This document shows positions 7,062 to 15,385 of a DNA stretch of 44,198 nucleotides, piece by piece (position 1 is the first letter of the stretch; each line of letters begins with the position of its first letter). The stretch is from the NCBI GenBank assembly GCA_030612445.1, contig JAUWNW010000008.1:1-44198 (forward strand), given 5' to 3'. A program made the position numbers and the translations under genes. The notes beneath the pieces are model-generated. The model had not been told where the DNA came from, did not search any database, and worked only from the letters and a program-made list of their open reading frames with translations. This DNA is from Candidatus Aminicenantota bacterium (lineage in GTDB: Bacteria > Acidobacteriota > Aminicenantia > Aminicenantales > Aminicenantaceae).

Positions 7062-8165
7062 ATGAATTTTGGGGTGATTAACGAGAGCAGTAAAATTGAA
7101 AACCGCGCCGGTCTATCTCCAAGTGGAGTTTCTTTTCTAGTAGAAAAAGGCCATTCTGTTTATTTTCAAGCAGGAGCGGGTATTAAAGCCGGATATTCTA
7201 ATGAAGATTTTGTCTCTTTAGGTGCAGAACTCGTTTTTACTAAAGAAGAAGTCTTTGGCCGCTCAGATACGGTTCTTAATATTTCACCCTTGAATGAAGA
7301 GGAATGCAGCTTGGTCAGAAATGATCAGATCCTGTTTGGTTTCCATCATCTGGCTGTCTCCCGTAAAGATTTTGTAAAAGAACTGCTCAAAAAAAATGTT
7401 ACCATGATAGGGTACGAAATCATTCAGAAAGATAATGAAGATCTTCCTTTTATTGAGAGTCTCAGTGAAGTTGCCGGTCAGTTATGCCATGTGATCGCCG
7501 GACATAATCTTCAAACCACACATGGAGGTAGGGGGCTGGTGATCGGGGGCGTAGTAAGTGTTCCGCCGGCTACTGCAGTTATTATAGGTAGTACGATTTT
7601 AGCCCGGAGTGCTATTAAAGCAATGCTGGGCGCTGGAGCCCATACAATAGCTTTAGGACAGTATATGGATAAACTTCGGGAGCTGGAAGAGATGAGTTCC
7701 GGAAGGCTGGCAACATTGATGGCGAGTAAATATAACCTGGCCCGTATGTCGATGATTGCGGATATATTGATAGGAGCAGTTCTTCGCCCCGGAGAAAAAG
7801 CTCCGCTCATGATAACGCGAGACATGGTTAGAAATATGAAAAAAGGCTCGATAATCATTGACCTTTCCATTGATCAGGGAGGATGTGTAGAGACAAGCCG
7901 TTTGACCACACTTGAGCAGCCGACTTATATCGAAGAGGGCATCATCCATTATTGTGTCCCCAATATCACTTCGACTGTAAGCCGGACATCTACTAAAATA
8001 CTGAGTAATCTTGTTATTCCTTACCTGCTCCAGATCGGGGAGCTGGGTATTGATAAAGCTCTAAAAGTAAACAAGGCATTAGCCAGAGGCGTTTACCTGC
8101 ACAAGCAAAAAGTCGTCAGAAAAAACATTAATGAACGCTTTGGGTTTGACTATATCGAAGGATAG
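7062..8165 (+). CDS. Alanine dehydrogenase-like protein with altered active site
   Basis: The 367-residue protein matches the alanine dehydrogenase/PNT family end to end: ENRAGLSP (13-20), FHHLAVS (94-100), SEVAGQ, GAVLRPGEKAP, DQGGCVETSR (271-280) and SRTSTKILSN are in register. Several key residues differ from what is known for Ald. The catalytic Lys of the KVKEP segment is Ser75. The GxGxxG nucleotide fingerprint reads GSTILA (176-181). The Asp that binds the NAD ribose is Leu198. Arg15, His96 and Asp271 are kept. It may therefore bind another ligand or act as a structural or regulatory subunit rather than oxidise alanine. The start at 7062 is set by GGAGG five bases upstream; the in-frame ATG at 7038 lies inside the putative -10. 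It is followed seven bases later by NuoE. Confidence 0.75.
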   Translation: MNFGVINESSKIENRAGLSPSGVSFLVEKGHSVYFQAGAGIKAGYSNEDFVSLGAELVFTKEEVFGRSDTVLNISPLNEEECSLVRNDQILFGFHHLAVSRKDFVKELLKKNVTMIGYEIIQKDNEDLPFIESLSEVAGQLCHVIAGHNLQTTHGGRGLVIGGVVSVPPATAVIIGSTILARSAIKAMLGAGAHTIALGQYMDKLRELEEMSSGRLATLMASKYNLARMSMIADILIGAVLRPGEKAPLMITRDMVRNMKKGSIIIDLSIDQGGCVETSRLTTLEQPTYIEEGIIHYCVPNITSTVSRTSTKILSNLVIPYLLQIGELGIDKALKVNKALARGVYLHKQKVVRKNINERFGFDYIEG

Positions 8166-8172
8166 ATTTAGC

Positions 8173-8634
8173 ATGCAAAAAATCTTAGATGAATTTGGAA
8201 ACAGTCAAAAAGAATTGATCCATGTTCTTCACCGTGTAAAGGCCAAGTTTGGGTATATTCCTCCGGAAACTATTCCTGAAATATCCAGGCATCTAAAAAT
8301 TACTGAAAGCGAGATTTACGGGGTTTTGACCTTTTATTCTGCCTTCAGCCTTAAACCTCGAGGCAAACATACAGTGACAGTCTGTATGGGGACTGCCTGT
8401 CATGTGCGGGGCGGGCCGAAGATCTTGGAAGAGTTTGAAAGAAGATTAAACATCGAAGCTGGGCACACGACAGAAGATAAGCAATTCACCCTGGAAACTG
8501 TAGCCTGTCTGGGATGCTGTGCAATCGGGCCAGTAGTTGTCGTTGATGACGATTATTATGCTCAGACAACGGTTAGTAAAGTTGAGCCGATTTTAGAAAA
8601 GTATAAGAAAGAGAAGAAGAATGCCCAAGATTAA
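8173..8634 (+). CDS. NuoE/HydC-like [2Fe-2S] thioredoxin-fold subunit
   Basis: From the ATG at 8173 (AAGGA ten bases upstream) the 153-residue protein is a full-length NuoE homologue. An N-terminal helical part (FGYIPPETIPEISRHLKI) precedes the thioredoxin-like domain, whose [2Fe-2S] ligands are Cys71, Cys76, Cys112 and Cys116 (CMGTAC and CLGCC). In complex I and in bifurcating hydrogenases this subunit sits beside NuoF. A longer in-frame start at 8131 would overlap the Ald-like gene and add residues absent from the family. It overlaps nuoF by 14 bases. With no membrane subunits nearby, the complex should be soluble. Confidence 0.9.
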   Translation: MQKILDEFGNSQKELIHVLHRVKAKFGYIPPETIPEISRHLKITESEIYGVLTFYSAFSLKPRGKHTVTVCMGTACHVRGGPKILEEFERRLNIEAGHTTEDKQFTLETVACLGCCAIGPVVVVDDDYYAQTTVSKVEPILEKYKKEKKNAQD

Positions 8635-10540
8635 ATCTATCATAGAATTAAAAGAGACAATAAGTCAGCAGATCAAACTCAGGAACGAAAATGACAAAAC
8701 TGTACTGACGGTTTCCGCCGGCACTTGTGGCCGGGCTCGTGGTTCCTTAAAAGTCATAGAATCCCTAAATAAAGTAATAAAAGAAAAAAAGCTCGAAGGC
8801 AAAATCCAGGTAAAAAACACAGGCTGCCATGGATTTTGCGAAGCCGAGCCAAATATAATCATCCGACCTCAAAATATTTTTTATCAACATGTCCAACCTG
8901 AAGACGCTGAAAGTATCATTACCGAAACAGCCCTTAATAATAAAATAATCGATAAGCTAATATATTCGGACCCTGTCACAGGTCAAGCAATGCCCCAAGA
9001 AAGTGATATCTCTTTTTATGCCAAGCAAGAACGAATAGTCATGGGCGACAATGCCCTTATTGATCCGACTGACATCAATGATTATTTCGCTATTAGAGGA
9101 TACAATTCTCTGGGTACAGTCCTTAAAAGCATGAACCCTGAAGATGTCATCGAAACCATTATAGCTTCAGGTATCCGGGGAAGAGGCGGGGCCGGCTTCC
9201 CAACCGGTTCAAAGTGGAAATTTGCCCGCAACGCTAAAGCAGATATCAAATACATTATCTGTAATGCTGATGAGGGAGACCCGGGCGCTTATATGGACCG
9301 CAGCCTCATGGAAGGAAATCCTCATCGGGTGCTGGAAGGAATGATCATCGGTGCTTACGCTATTGGAGCTACGGAAGGTTATATTTATGTGCGGATGGAG
9401 TACCCTTTAGCACTTAAGAACATTACTATTGCTCTGGAACAGGCACGGAAATTAGGTTTGTTGGGAGATGCTATCCTCGGCTCAGAATTTAATTTTGACA
9501 TTCACGTCTTCAAGGGAGCTGGATCGTTTGTTTCCGGAGAAGAGACATCGCTTATGGCTTCGATCGAAGGACGGAGGGCTCAACCAAGACAGCGTCCGCC
9601 TTTTCCAGCCCAATCCGGGCTATGGGGAAAGCCAACAAATATTAACAATGTTGAGACCTGGGGTAATATTCCTATAATCATCGATAGAGGCTCAGACTGG
9701 TTCGCAGGTATTGGAACTGAATCTAGTAAAGGTACTAAAATATTCTCTCTAGTAGGAAAGATAAATAATACTGGCCTGGTGGAAGTTCCCATGGGAATTA
9801 CTTTGCGGGAAATAATATATGATATTGGCGGCGGTATTCCCGGTGATAAGGAATTTAAAGCTGTGCAGACCGGAGGCCCATCAGGCGGATGCATCCCTAA
9901 AGAGAAGCTAGACCTGCCTGTTGATTATGAAAGCCTTGCGGAGGCCGGGTCGATAATGGGTTCGGGCGGGATGATCGTTATGGATGAAGAGACCTGTATG
10001 GTGGATGTAGCCCGTTATTTTCTCCAATTTACCCGGGAAGAGTCGTGCGGAAAATGTGTCCCATGTCGAATCGGAACCAGGCAGATGGTTGAGATACTTA
10101 ACCGTATAACCAGGGGAGAGGGCAGGGGAAGTGATATAAAGAAGCTTGAGGAGCTGGCGAAAACAATCAAAGCGGGCTCATTGTGCGGGTTAGGGCAGAC
10201 TTCCCCTAATCCTGTTTTGACTACCCTGCGTTATTTCCGGGAGGAATATGAAGACCATATTTATAAAAAAAGCTGCAAAGCGCTGGCATGTAAAAATCTG
10301 ATCTGCTACTACATTGAGCCGGAAAAGTGTATCGGCTGCCAGCTCTGCAAAAAAAGCTGCCCGGTTGATGCGATTATAGGAAAAAGAAAAGAAGTCCATG
10401 TGATCGACCATGAATTATGCATCAAATGCGGAGCCTGTTTTGATGTGTGTCCTCCTAAAGTAAGGGCTGTATCGAAGTACACGGGAGAAAAGAAGGAAAA
10501 AATTTTAAAAAAAGCTTCAGCGGGAAGAGTTAATAAATGA
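8621..10540 (+). CDS. NuoF/HydB-like NAD(P)H-FMN-FeS subunit with ferredoxin extensions
   Basis: This 639-residue protein has the HydB/HndC layout. Residues 1-110 are a thioredoxin-like domain with Cys36, Cys69 and Cys73; a fourth cysteine at the usual place is not seen (VSAGTC), so this cluster may be incomplete. The NuoF core follows, with FMN/NADH loop GRGGAGFPTG (187-196) and NADEGDPGAY (215-224). The N3-type [4Fe-4S] motif is SCGKCVPC (475-482) with Cys522. The C-terminus carries two [4Fe-4S] motifs, CIGCQLCKKSC (570-580) and CIKCGACFDVC (600-610). In HydABC-type enzymes this subunit holds the flavin where bifurcation is thought to occur. It overlaps the NuoG-like gene by ATGA. Confidence 0.9.
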   Translation: MPKIKSIIELKETISQQIKLRNENDKTVLTVSAGTCGRARGSLKVIESLNKVIKEKKLEGKIQVKNTGCHGFCEAEPNIIIRPQNIFYQHVQPEDAESIITETALNNKIIDKLIYSDPVTGQAMPQESDISFYAKQERIVMGDNALIDPTDINDYFAIRGYNSLGTVLKSMNPEDVIETIIASGIRGRGGAGFPTGSKWKFARNAKADIKYIICNADEGDPGAYMDRSLMEGNPHRVLEGMIIGAYAIGATEGYIYVRMEYPLALKNITIALEQARKLGLLGDAILGSEFNFDIHVFKGAGSFVSGEETSLMASIEGRRAQPRQRPPFPAQSGLWGKPTNINNVETWGNIPIIIDRGSDWFAGIGTESSKGTKIFSLVGKINNTGLVEVPMGITLREIIYDIGGGIPGDKEFKAVQTGGPSGGCIPKEKLDLPVDYESLAEAGSIMGSGGMIVMDEETCMVDVARYFLQFTREESCGKCVPCRIGTRQMVEILNRITRGEGRGSDIKKLEELAKTIKAGSLCGLGQTSPNPVLTTLRYFREEYEDHIYKKSCKALACKNLICYYIEPEKCIGCQLCKKSCPVDAIIGKRKEVHVIDHELCIKCGACFDVCPPKVRAVSKYTGEKKEKILKKASAGRVNK

Positions 10541-12990
10541 AAGTAATTATAGATGGAAAAACGATTGAAGCAGAAGAGAATAAGACTATTTTAGAGTTGG
10601 CGCGGGAAAATGGGATTTATATTCCGTCTCTGTGTGACCACCCCGGGTTGGCCCCTTTCAGTGGATGCCGGTTGTGTCTTGTTCAGATCAAAGGTAAGAA
10701 AGGATACTCACCATCATGCAGTATTTATATTGAAGATGGAATGGAAGTAAAGACCTCTACTCAGGAGCTGCGAAAGTTAAGAAAAAATATTTTAGAGCTT
10801 ATCCTCACAGAACATCCAAATGCCTGCCTGATCTGCTCGGAAAAAAAAGAATGCGACGAACACAAAGCGACCATTCGAAAAGTTGGGGAAGTGACCGGGT
10901 GTGTTCTTTGCCCAAATAATGGGGATTGCGAGCTTCAGGAGATTGTAGAAGAGATTGGGGTAGATATAGTAGACTTTCCTTCCTATTACCGTGATATGGA
11001 GGTTAAAAGGGATGACACTTTCTTTGACCGAAATTACAACCTTTGTATTCTTTGTGGAAGATGTGTCCGGATTTGTCATGAAGTAAGGGGCTGTTCTTCT
11101 CTTTCGTTTGTAAAAAGAGGCCCTGAGACTGTAGTATCAACCTCGCTGGATAAGAGGCTGATCGATTCTAACTGCCAGTTTTGCGGTGCTTGTCTTGATG
11201 TCTGTCCTACCGGGGCTCTGATAGAGAAAGGCAAAAAATATGAGAGCCTTGCAGATGATAAAGCCGAGATGCTTTGTCCTCTTTGCAGTGTAGGATGTAA
11301 ACTGGAAGTAAATCTGGGAGAAGGACGGCTGCTGAACACACAGCCGGCAGCAGACGGTCCTGCAAATCATGGTCAGGCATGTGTGAAAGGTCGTTTTCTG
11401 ATTAAAGACCTGGTTTATAGTAGGAAAAGGATAGAAAAACCTTTGATCCGCAGAAAAAAGAAGCTGGAAGAGGTGGATTGGAATGAAGCCCTGGATTGGG
11501 TGGCCGGGAAACTTAAAAAATATAAAGGAAAAGAGACTGCAGTAATCCGGTCTACTCAGGTGTCCTGTGAAGACGGCTATGTACTTCGTAGGTTTGCGGA
11601 TGAAGTCCTAAAGACAGGGAATATTAGCTCCGAACCTGCTTTCTCTCCCTATCGCGAACTGGCACAAAAATTGGGATTTATGCCCGCCTTGAATTATAAA
11701 ATTGAAGAGATTTCTTCGGCAGAGACTATTTTTATCCTTAGTTCTAATATTTCCGTTTCTCACCCGGTTGTCTGGCTGGAGATTATGAAAGCAGTAAAAA
11801 ATGGAGCCAGACTGATTGCTGCAAGTCCGATAGAACTTCAATCTAATCGATTTGTATCTCTCCAGCTTCGGATCGAGCCCGGAACTGAAAATATTTTACT
11901 TGGCAGGCTGCAGAAGATTTTAACGGGGGGCGAGTCATTTAAAGCTGCTAACGAGTCTAAAGTAGAAGAAAAGGCGCTCAGAGAGGCCGCGGAAATATTA
12001 AAAAGCGGTAAATCACCTGCATTTATTTTTGGCTCTGAATCGATTCAAGGACCGATCGGAAGGGAAGTTCTGACAAAACTCTGGAATACAGCTTTTCTCA
12101 CGAAAGGGCGGCTTTATTATTTAGGGCTTGAAAGTAACTCGCGCGGGATATTTGAGCTCGACCGGAATTTTAGTAAAAAAGGCAGGCAAATAGGGCTCAT
12201 TATTCAGGATGTTATAGACGATAAGGTCAAGGCACTTTATCTTGCTGGGAGCCGGATTGAACTTCCTAAAAAAGCCAGACCTGAATTTTTTATTGTCCAG
12301 GACAGCTATATCAGTAAAAATACTCAAATAGCTGATGCAGTTTTGCCGGCGGCAGTTTCTGCTGAGACCGAGGGTGTTTTTGTTAACATGGAAGGCCGGG
12401 TCCAAAAAACCGCTAAAGTTCTTAAACCGTTGGGAGAAACAAGGCCGGACTGGTGGATAACCAGCCAGGTAGCAAAGAGGATGGGGGCTGAAGCCTTTGA
12501 TTACAAAAAGCCCTCAAGCATCATTAAGGAGATACGAAATAACCTCCCTGGTTTTGCTAAAGTTTATTACCCCGCTTTAGAAAAAAGCAAGGAGATTTTT
12601 ATTAAAGAAGAAACGTCTCAGAAGGGGAAATTATTTACACAGGAAATTACTTCCCTTCCGGAAAGAAACAATAAAAGATATCCATTCCGCTTGATTTTAT
12701 TTTATAGCCTTGATTCTTACCGTAATCTTTCCTTAAGTGAAACTGTGCGGGGATTTCGGATGTTCAGGAATTCTCAGTGGATTCATATTTGTCTGGAGGA
12801 TGCAGATAAGCTGAAGCTAAAAAACGGAGATAGCATTGAGGTTTTGTCTCCCCATGGAAAAATAAAGGGAATTGCCCGTATCACGAAAACTTTATCGCCT
12901 GGGCTAGTAGCTGCGTCTCCTGAATATCCGATATTTAATAACCTTGGTTTATCAAATGGATTGCAGGTAATGATCAAAAGAGGAAAGTAA
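10537..12990 (+). CDS. NuoG / formate-dehydrogenase-alpha-like FeS protein without catalytic Cys/Sec
   Basis: The 817-residue protein has an N-terminal [2Fe-2S] domain (Cys33, 44, 47, 61) and a His-Cys3 cluster site (His93, Cys97, 100, 106). An additional triad Cys122/125/131 precedes ELQ. Two [4Fe-4S] motifs follow (Cys170-180 and 213-223), then a molybdopterin-oxidoreductase domain with its own [4Fe-4S] site (Cys247, 250, 254, 282). Where formate dehydrogenases have the catalytic Cys or Sec (RLCHSP-like), this reads NISSEPAFS, so formate oxidation is unlikely. The H-cluster motifs of [FeFe] hydrogenases are absent. It may be a cofactor-free scaffold as in complex I, or have unknown chemistry. 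Its stop overlaps the next start by one base. Confidence 0.85.
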   Translation: MKVIIDGKTIEAEENKTILELARENGIYIPSLCDHPGLAPFSGCRLCLVQIKGKKGYSPSCSIYIEDGMEVKTSTQELRKLRKNILELILTEHPNACLICSEKKECDEHKATIRKVGEVTGCVLCPNNGDCELQEIVEEIGVDIVDFPSYYRDMEVKRDDTFFDRNYNLCILCGRCVRICHEVRGCSSLSFVKRGPETVVSTSLDKRLIDSNCQFCGACLDVCPTGALIEKGKKYESLADDKAEMLCPLCSVGCKLEVNLGEGRLLNTQPAADGPANHGQACVKGRFLIKDLVYSRKRIEKPLIRRKKKLEEVDWNEALDWVAGKLKKYKGKETAVIRSTQVSCEDGYVLRRFADEVLKTGNISSEPAFSPYRELAQKLGFMPALNYKIEEISSAETIFILSSNISVSHPVVWLEIMKAVKNGARLIAASPIELQSNRFVSLQLRIEPGTENILLGRLQKILTGGESFKAANESKVEEKALREAAEILKSGKSPAFIFGSESIQGPIGREVLTKLWNTAFLTKGRLYYLGLESNSRGIFELDRNFSKKGRQIGLIIQDVIDDKVKALYLAGSRIELPKKARPEFFIVQDSYISKNTQIADAVLPAAVSAETEGVFVNMEGRVQKTAKVLKPLGETRPDWWITSQVAKRMGAEAFDYKKPSSIIKEIRNNLPGFAKVYYPALEKSKEIFIKEETSQKGKLFTQEITSLPERNNKRYPFRLILFYSLDSYRNLSLSETVRGFRMFRNSQWIHICLEDADKLKLKNGDSIEVLSPHGKIKGIARITKTLSPGLVAASPEYPIFNNLGLSNGLQVMIKRGK

Positions 12991-13826
12991 TGGCTAAAAT
13001 TATTCGCAGAGAACGTCTGGTACCAAATCTTCATCTTCTTGAGATTGAAGCGCCCCAGGTAGCGCGGAAATGTAAACCCGGTCAGTTTGTAATTATAATG
13101 CCGGACGAGCGGGGGGAGAGGATTCCTTTGAATATTGCTGATTGGGACAGCGAAAAAGGTACTGTTACCTCAGTCTTTCTGGTTGTGGGCACCTCAACCC
13201 AAAAGTTGTCTATTCTCAGAAGTGGAGATGAGGTCCCAGTATATGTGGGCCCCTTGGGAAAACCAGCGGAGATTAAAAAATATGGAACAGTATTATGTGC
13301 CGGCGGCTGTTATGGTATAGGAGCGGTTTATCCTGTTGCCAGAGCGATGAAAAAAGCCGGCAACAAAGTTATCTCCTTAATTGATGTGAAAGCTAATTAT
13401 CTTTTGTATTGGGAAGATAAATTAAAGGCGGTAAGTGATGAGTTTTTTGTATCCTCGCGTGACAGCTATTATGACTGTAAAGAATTCATCCCTAAAGTAC
13501 TTAAGGAAGTAGTAAAAACTACCAAGATCGACAGAGTTATATCTTACGGCTGTACTTATCTTATGTACACCTGTTCCGAAGTGACTCGGCCTTTAGGAAT
13601 AAAGACTATTGTCAGCCTAAATCCTATAATGTTGGATGGGACCGGAATGTGCGGGGCCTGCAGGGTATCAATTGATAAAAAAACAAAATTTGCCTGTGTT
13701 GACGGTCCGGATTTTGACGGCCATCTGGTCGACTGGCAAGAACTTTTTTCCCGGAGGAAATCTTATTTTGATGATGAGATCCAATCTTTGTGTTACTGGG
13801 AGAAAGAAAATTTTCCAAAAAGCTAA
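12990..13826 (+). CDS. NfnA/SudB-like FAD and [2Fe-2S] subunit (ferredoxin-NADP reductase family)
   Basis: The 278-residue protein belongs to the ferredoxin-NADP+ reductase family. IPLNIAD (45-51) is the FAD-binding stretch and CAGGCYGIGAVYPVARA (103-119) the nucleotide-binding loop. The C-terminal [2Fe-2S] site has Cys221, Cys224 and Cys236 in GTGMCGACRV and KFACVDGPDFDGH. In NfnAB (NADH-dependent ferredoxin:NADP+ oxidoreductase) this small subunit binds NAD(H); in sulfide dehydrogenase it is SudB. Start at 12990 overlaps the NuoG-like stop, and the partner gene follows 20 bases later. Lacking transmembrane segments, it should join the cytoplasmic complex. Confidence 0.88.
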   Translation: MAKIIRRERLVPNLHLLEIEAPQVARKCKPGQFVIIMPDERGERIPLNIADWDSEKGTVTSVFLVVGTSTQKLSILRSGDEVPVYVGPLGKPAEIKKYGTVLCAGGCYGIGAVYPVARAMKKAGNKVISLIDVKANYLLYWEDKLKAVSDEFFVSSRDSYYDCKEFIPKVLKEVVKTTKIDRVISYGCTYLMYTCSEVTRPLGIKTIVSLNPIMLDGTGMCGACRVSIDKKTKFACVDGPDFDGHLVDWQELFSRRKSYFDDEIQSLCYWEKENFPKS

Positions 13827-13846
13827 CTAAGAAGAAAGAGTGAAAA

Positions 13847-15349
13847 ATGCCTGATAAAACAAAGCAAATGCCTCCTGAGCTAAAAGCCAGCTTGAGGGCA
13901 GGATTTAATGAAGCCTGGCGGAAAGAACTTCGAAAATCTCTGCCGGTTAAAGAGAGAATGAAGATCCGCCGTCAGAAGATGCCAGAGAGAAAACCGGATT
14001 TGAGGAACAAGCATTTTAAGGAAGTTAATTTTGGGCTTGCTGTAAAAAATGCACTTAAAGAAGCCCAAAGATGCCTGGACTGTGCTAACCCTATGTGTGT
14101 GATGGGGTGTCCAGTAGGGATTGATATACCTGCTTTTATTAAGCTTATTGAAGCCGGAAGATTTAATGATAGTGCCCGAAAACTTAAGGAAACTAACAGC
14201 TTGCCTTCGATCTGTGGCAGAGTGTGTCCCCAGGAAAGTCAGTGTGAAGCTGTCTGTAACCTGAAAAAAGCAACCGGAGTGTCGGTAGCGATCGGGAACC
14301 TGGAGCGCTTTGCCGCTGATTTTGAAAGGGATAGTGGGAAAGTTTTTATTCCTAAGGCTCTGCCTCCTACGGGCAAAAAGGTTGCGATTATCGGCGCCGG
14401 TCCGGCCGGGCTGACTGTTGCCGGAGAGCTGGTAAAAAAAGGCCATAAAGTAACTGTGTTCGAGGCCTTACATGTAGCAGGAGGTGTGCTTGTTTATGGG
14501 ATTCCTGAATTCAGGCTGCCAAACAAAATTCTCAGAGCTGAAGTAGAATACCTGAAAAGGTTAGGTGTTAAGTTCGAGATGAACATTGTGGTCGGAAAAA
14601 CAGTTTCTCTAAAGGATTTAAAAAGTGACGGTTATGATGCTTTTTTTATCGGGACCGGTGCAGGCCTCCCCCATTTTATGAATATTCCCGGGGAAAACTT
14701 GATTGGGATTTATTCAGCCAATGAGTATTTGACCAGAGTCAACCTTATGCGGGCTGTTGATTTCCCTGAATATGATACGCCGGTTTTTAAAGGGAAAAGA
14801 GCTGCTGTACTTGGCGGAGGTAATGTCGCAATGGATTCGGCGCGGACTGCTAAAAGGCTGGGGGCGGAAATGTCGGCAATTGTATACCGCAGGTCCCGGG
14901 TTGAAATGCCTGCCAGAGCAGAAGAGGTTCACCACGCAGAAGAAGAAGGTATTGAATTTCACTTTCTCACAACTCCTATCCGCTATTTCGGAGATGATAA
15001 GAACCGGGTTAAAGCGATGGAGTGCCTGAGAATGAGGTTAGGGGAACCGGATTCATCAGGGAGGCGCCGTCCTGTTCCGATTAAAGATTCGGAATTTATT
15101 ATGGAAGTCGACCTGGTAATAGTAGCGATAGGAAACAGCTCTAATCCTTTAATAGGGCAAACAACTCCCGAACTTGAAGTCGGAAAATGGGGAAATGTAG
15201 AAGTCGATTGGGATACTATGGCAACAAATATGGAGGGAGTATATGCCGGGGGAGATATAATTCGAGGCGGTGCTACTGTAATTCTGGCCATGGGAGATGC
15301 AAGGATCGCAGCTGCGGGAATGCATAAATATCTCAGTTCGAAAAAGTAG
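13847..15349 (+). CDS. NfnB/SudA/GltD-like NADPH-FAD-FeS subunit
   Basis: The 500-residue protein has the glutamate-synthase small-subunit fold. Two N-terminal [4Fe-4S] sites use Cys76, 79, 84, 88 and Cys123, 127, 133, 137. FAD is bound at IIGAGPAGLT (181-190), and a second Rossmann motif (LGGGNVAMDSARTAK) should hold NADPH. YAGGDIIRGGATVILA near the end contacts the flavin. In NfnB this flavin is the bifurcating site that splits NADPH electrons between ferredoxin and NAD+. No glutamate synthase large subunit lies near, so GltD function is unlikely. It has a purine-rich ribosome site (GAAGAAAGAG) and pairs with the preceding NfnA-like gene. Confidence 0.88.
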   Translation: MPDKTKQMPPELKASLRAGFNEAWRKELRKSLPVKERMKIRRQKMPERKPDLRNKHFKEVNFGLAVKNALKEAQRCLDCANPMCVMGCPVGIDIPAFIKLIEAGRFNDSARKLKETNSLPSICGRVCPQESQCEAVCNLKKATGVSVAIGNLERFAADFERDSGKVFIPKALPPTGKKVAIIGAGPAGLTVAGELVKKGHKVTVFEALHVAGGVLVYGIPEFRLPNKILRAEVEYLKRLGVKFEMNIVVGKTVSLKDLKSDGYDAFFIGTGAGLPHFMNIPGENLIGIYSANEYLTRVNLMRAVDFPEYDTPVFKGKRAAVLGGGNVAMDSARTAKRLGAEMSAIVYRRSRVEMPARAEEVHHAEEEGIEFHFLTTPIRYFGDDKNRVKAMECLRMRLGEPDSSGRRRPVPIKDSEFIMEVDLVIVAIGNSSNPLIGQTTPELEVGKWGNVEVDWDTMATNMEGVYAGGDIIRGGATVILAMGDARIAAAGMHKYLSSKK

Positions 15350-15385
15350 GACATTAATGATAGTTATTAGCGGGGGAGGAAATAA

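Noticed and set aside
10537-12990. [FeFe] hydrogenase catalytic subunit
   Set aside because: The N-terminal FeS part fits, but the TSCCPxW, MPCxxKKxE and C-terminal CxxxC H-cluster motifs are absent and the C-terminal half is molybdopterin-type.
13847-15349. Glutamate synthase small subunit (gltD)
   Set aside because: No large subunit gene is near, and the NfnA/SudB-like partner directly precedes it, so an NfnB/SudA role fits better.
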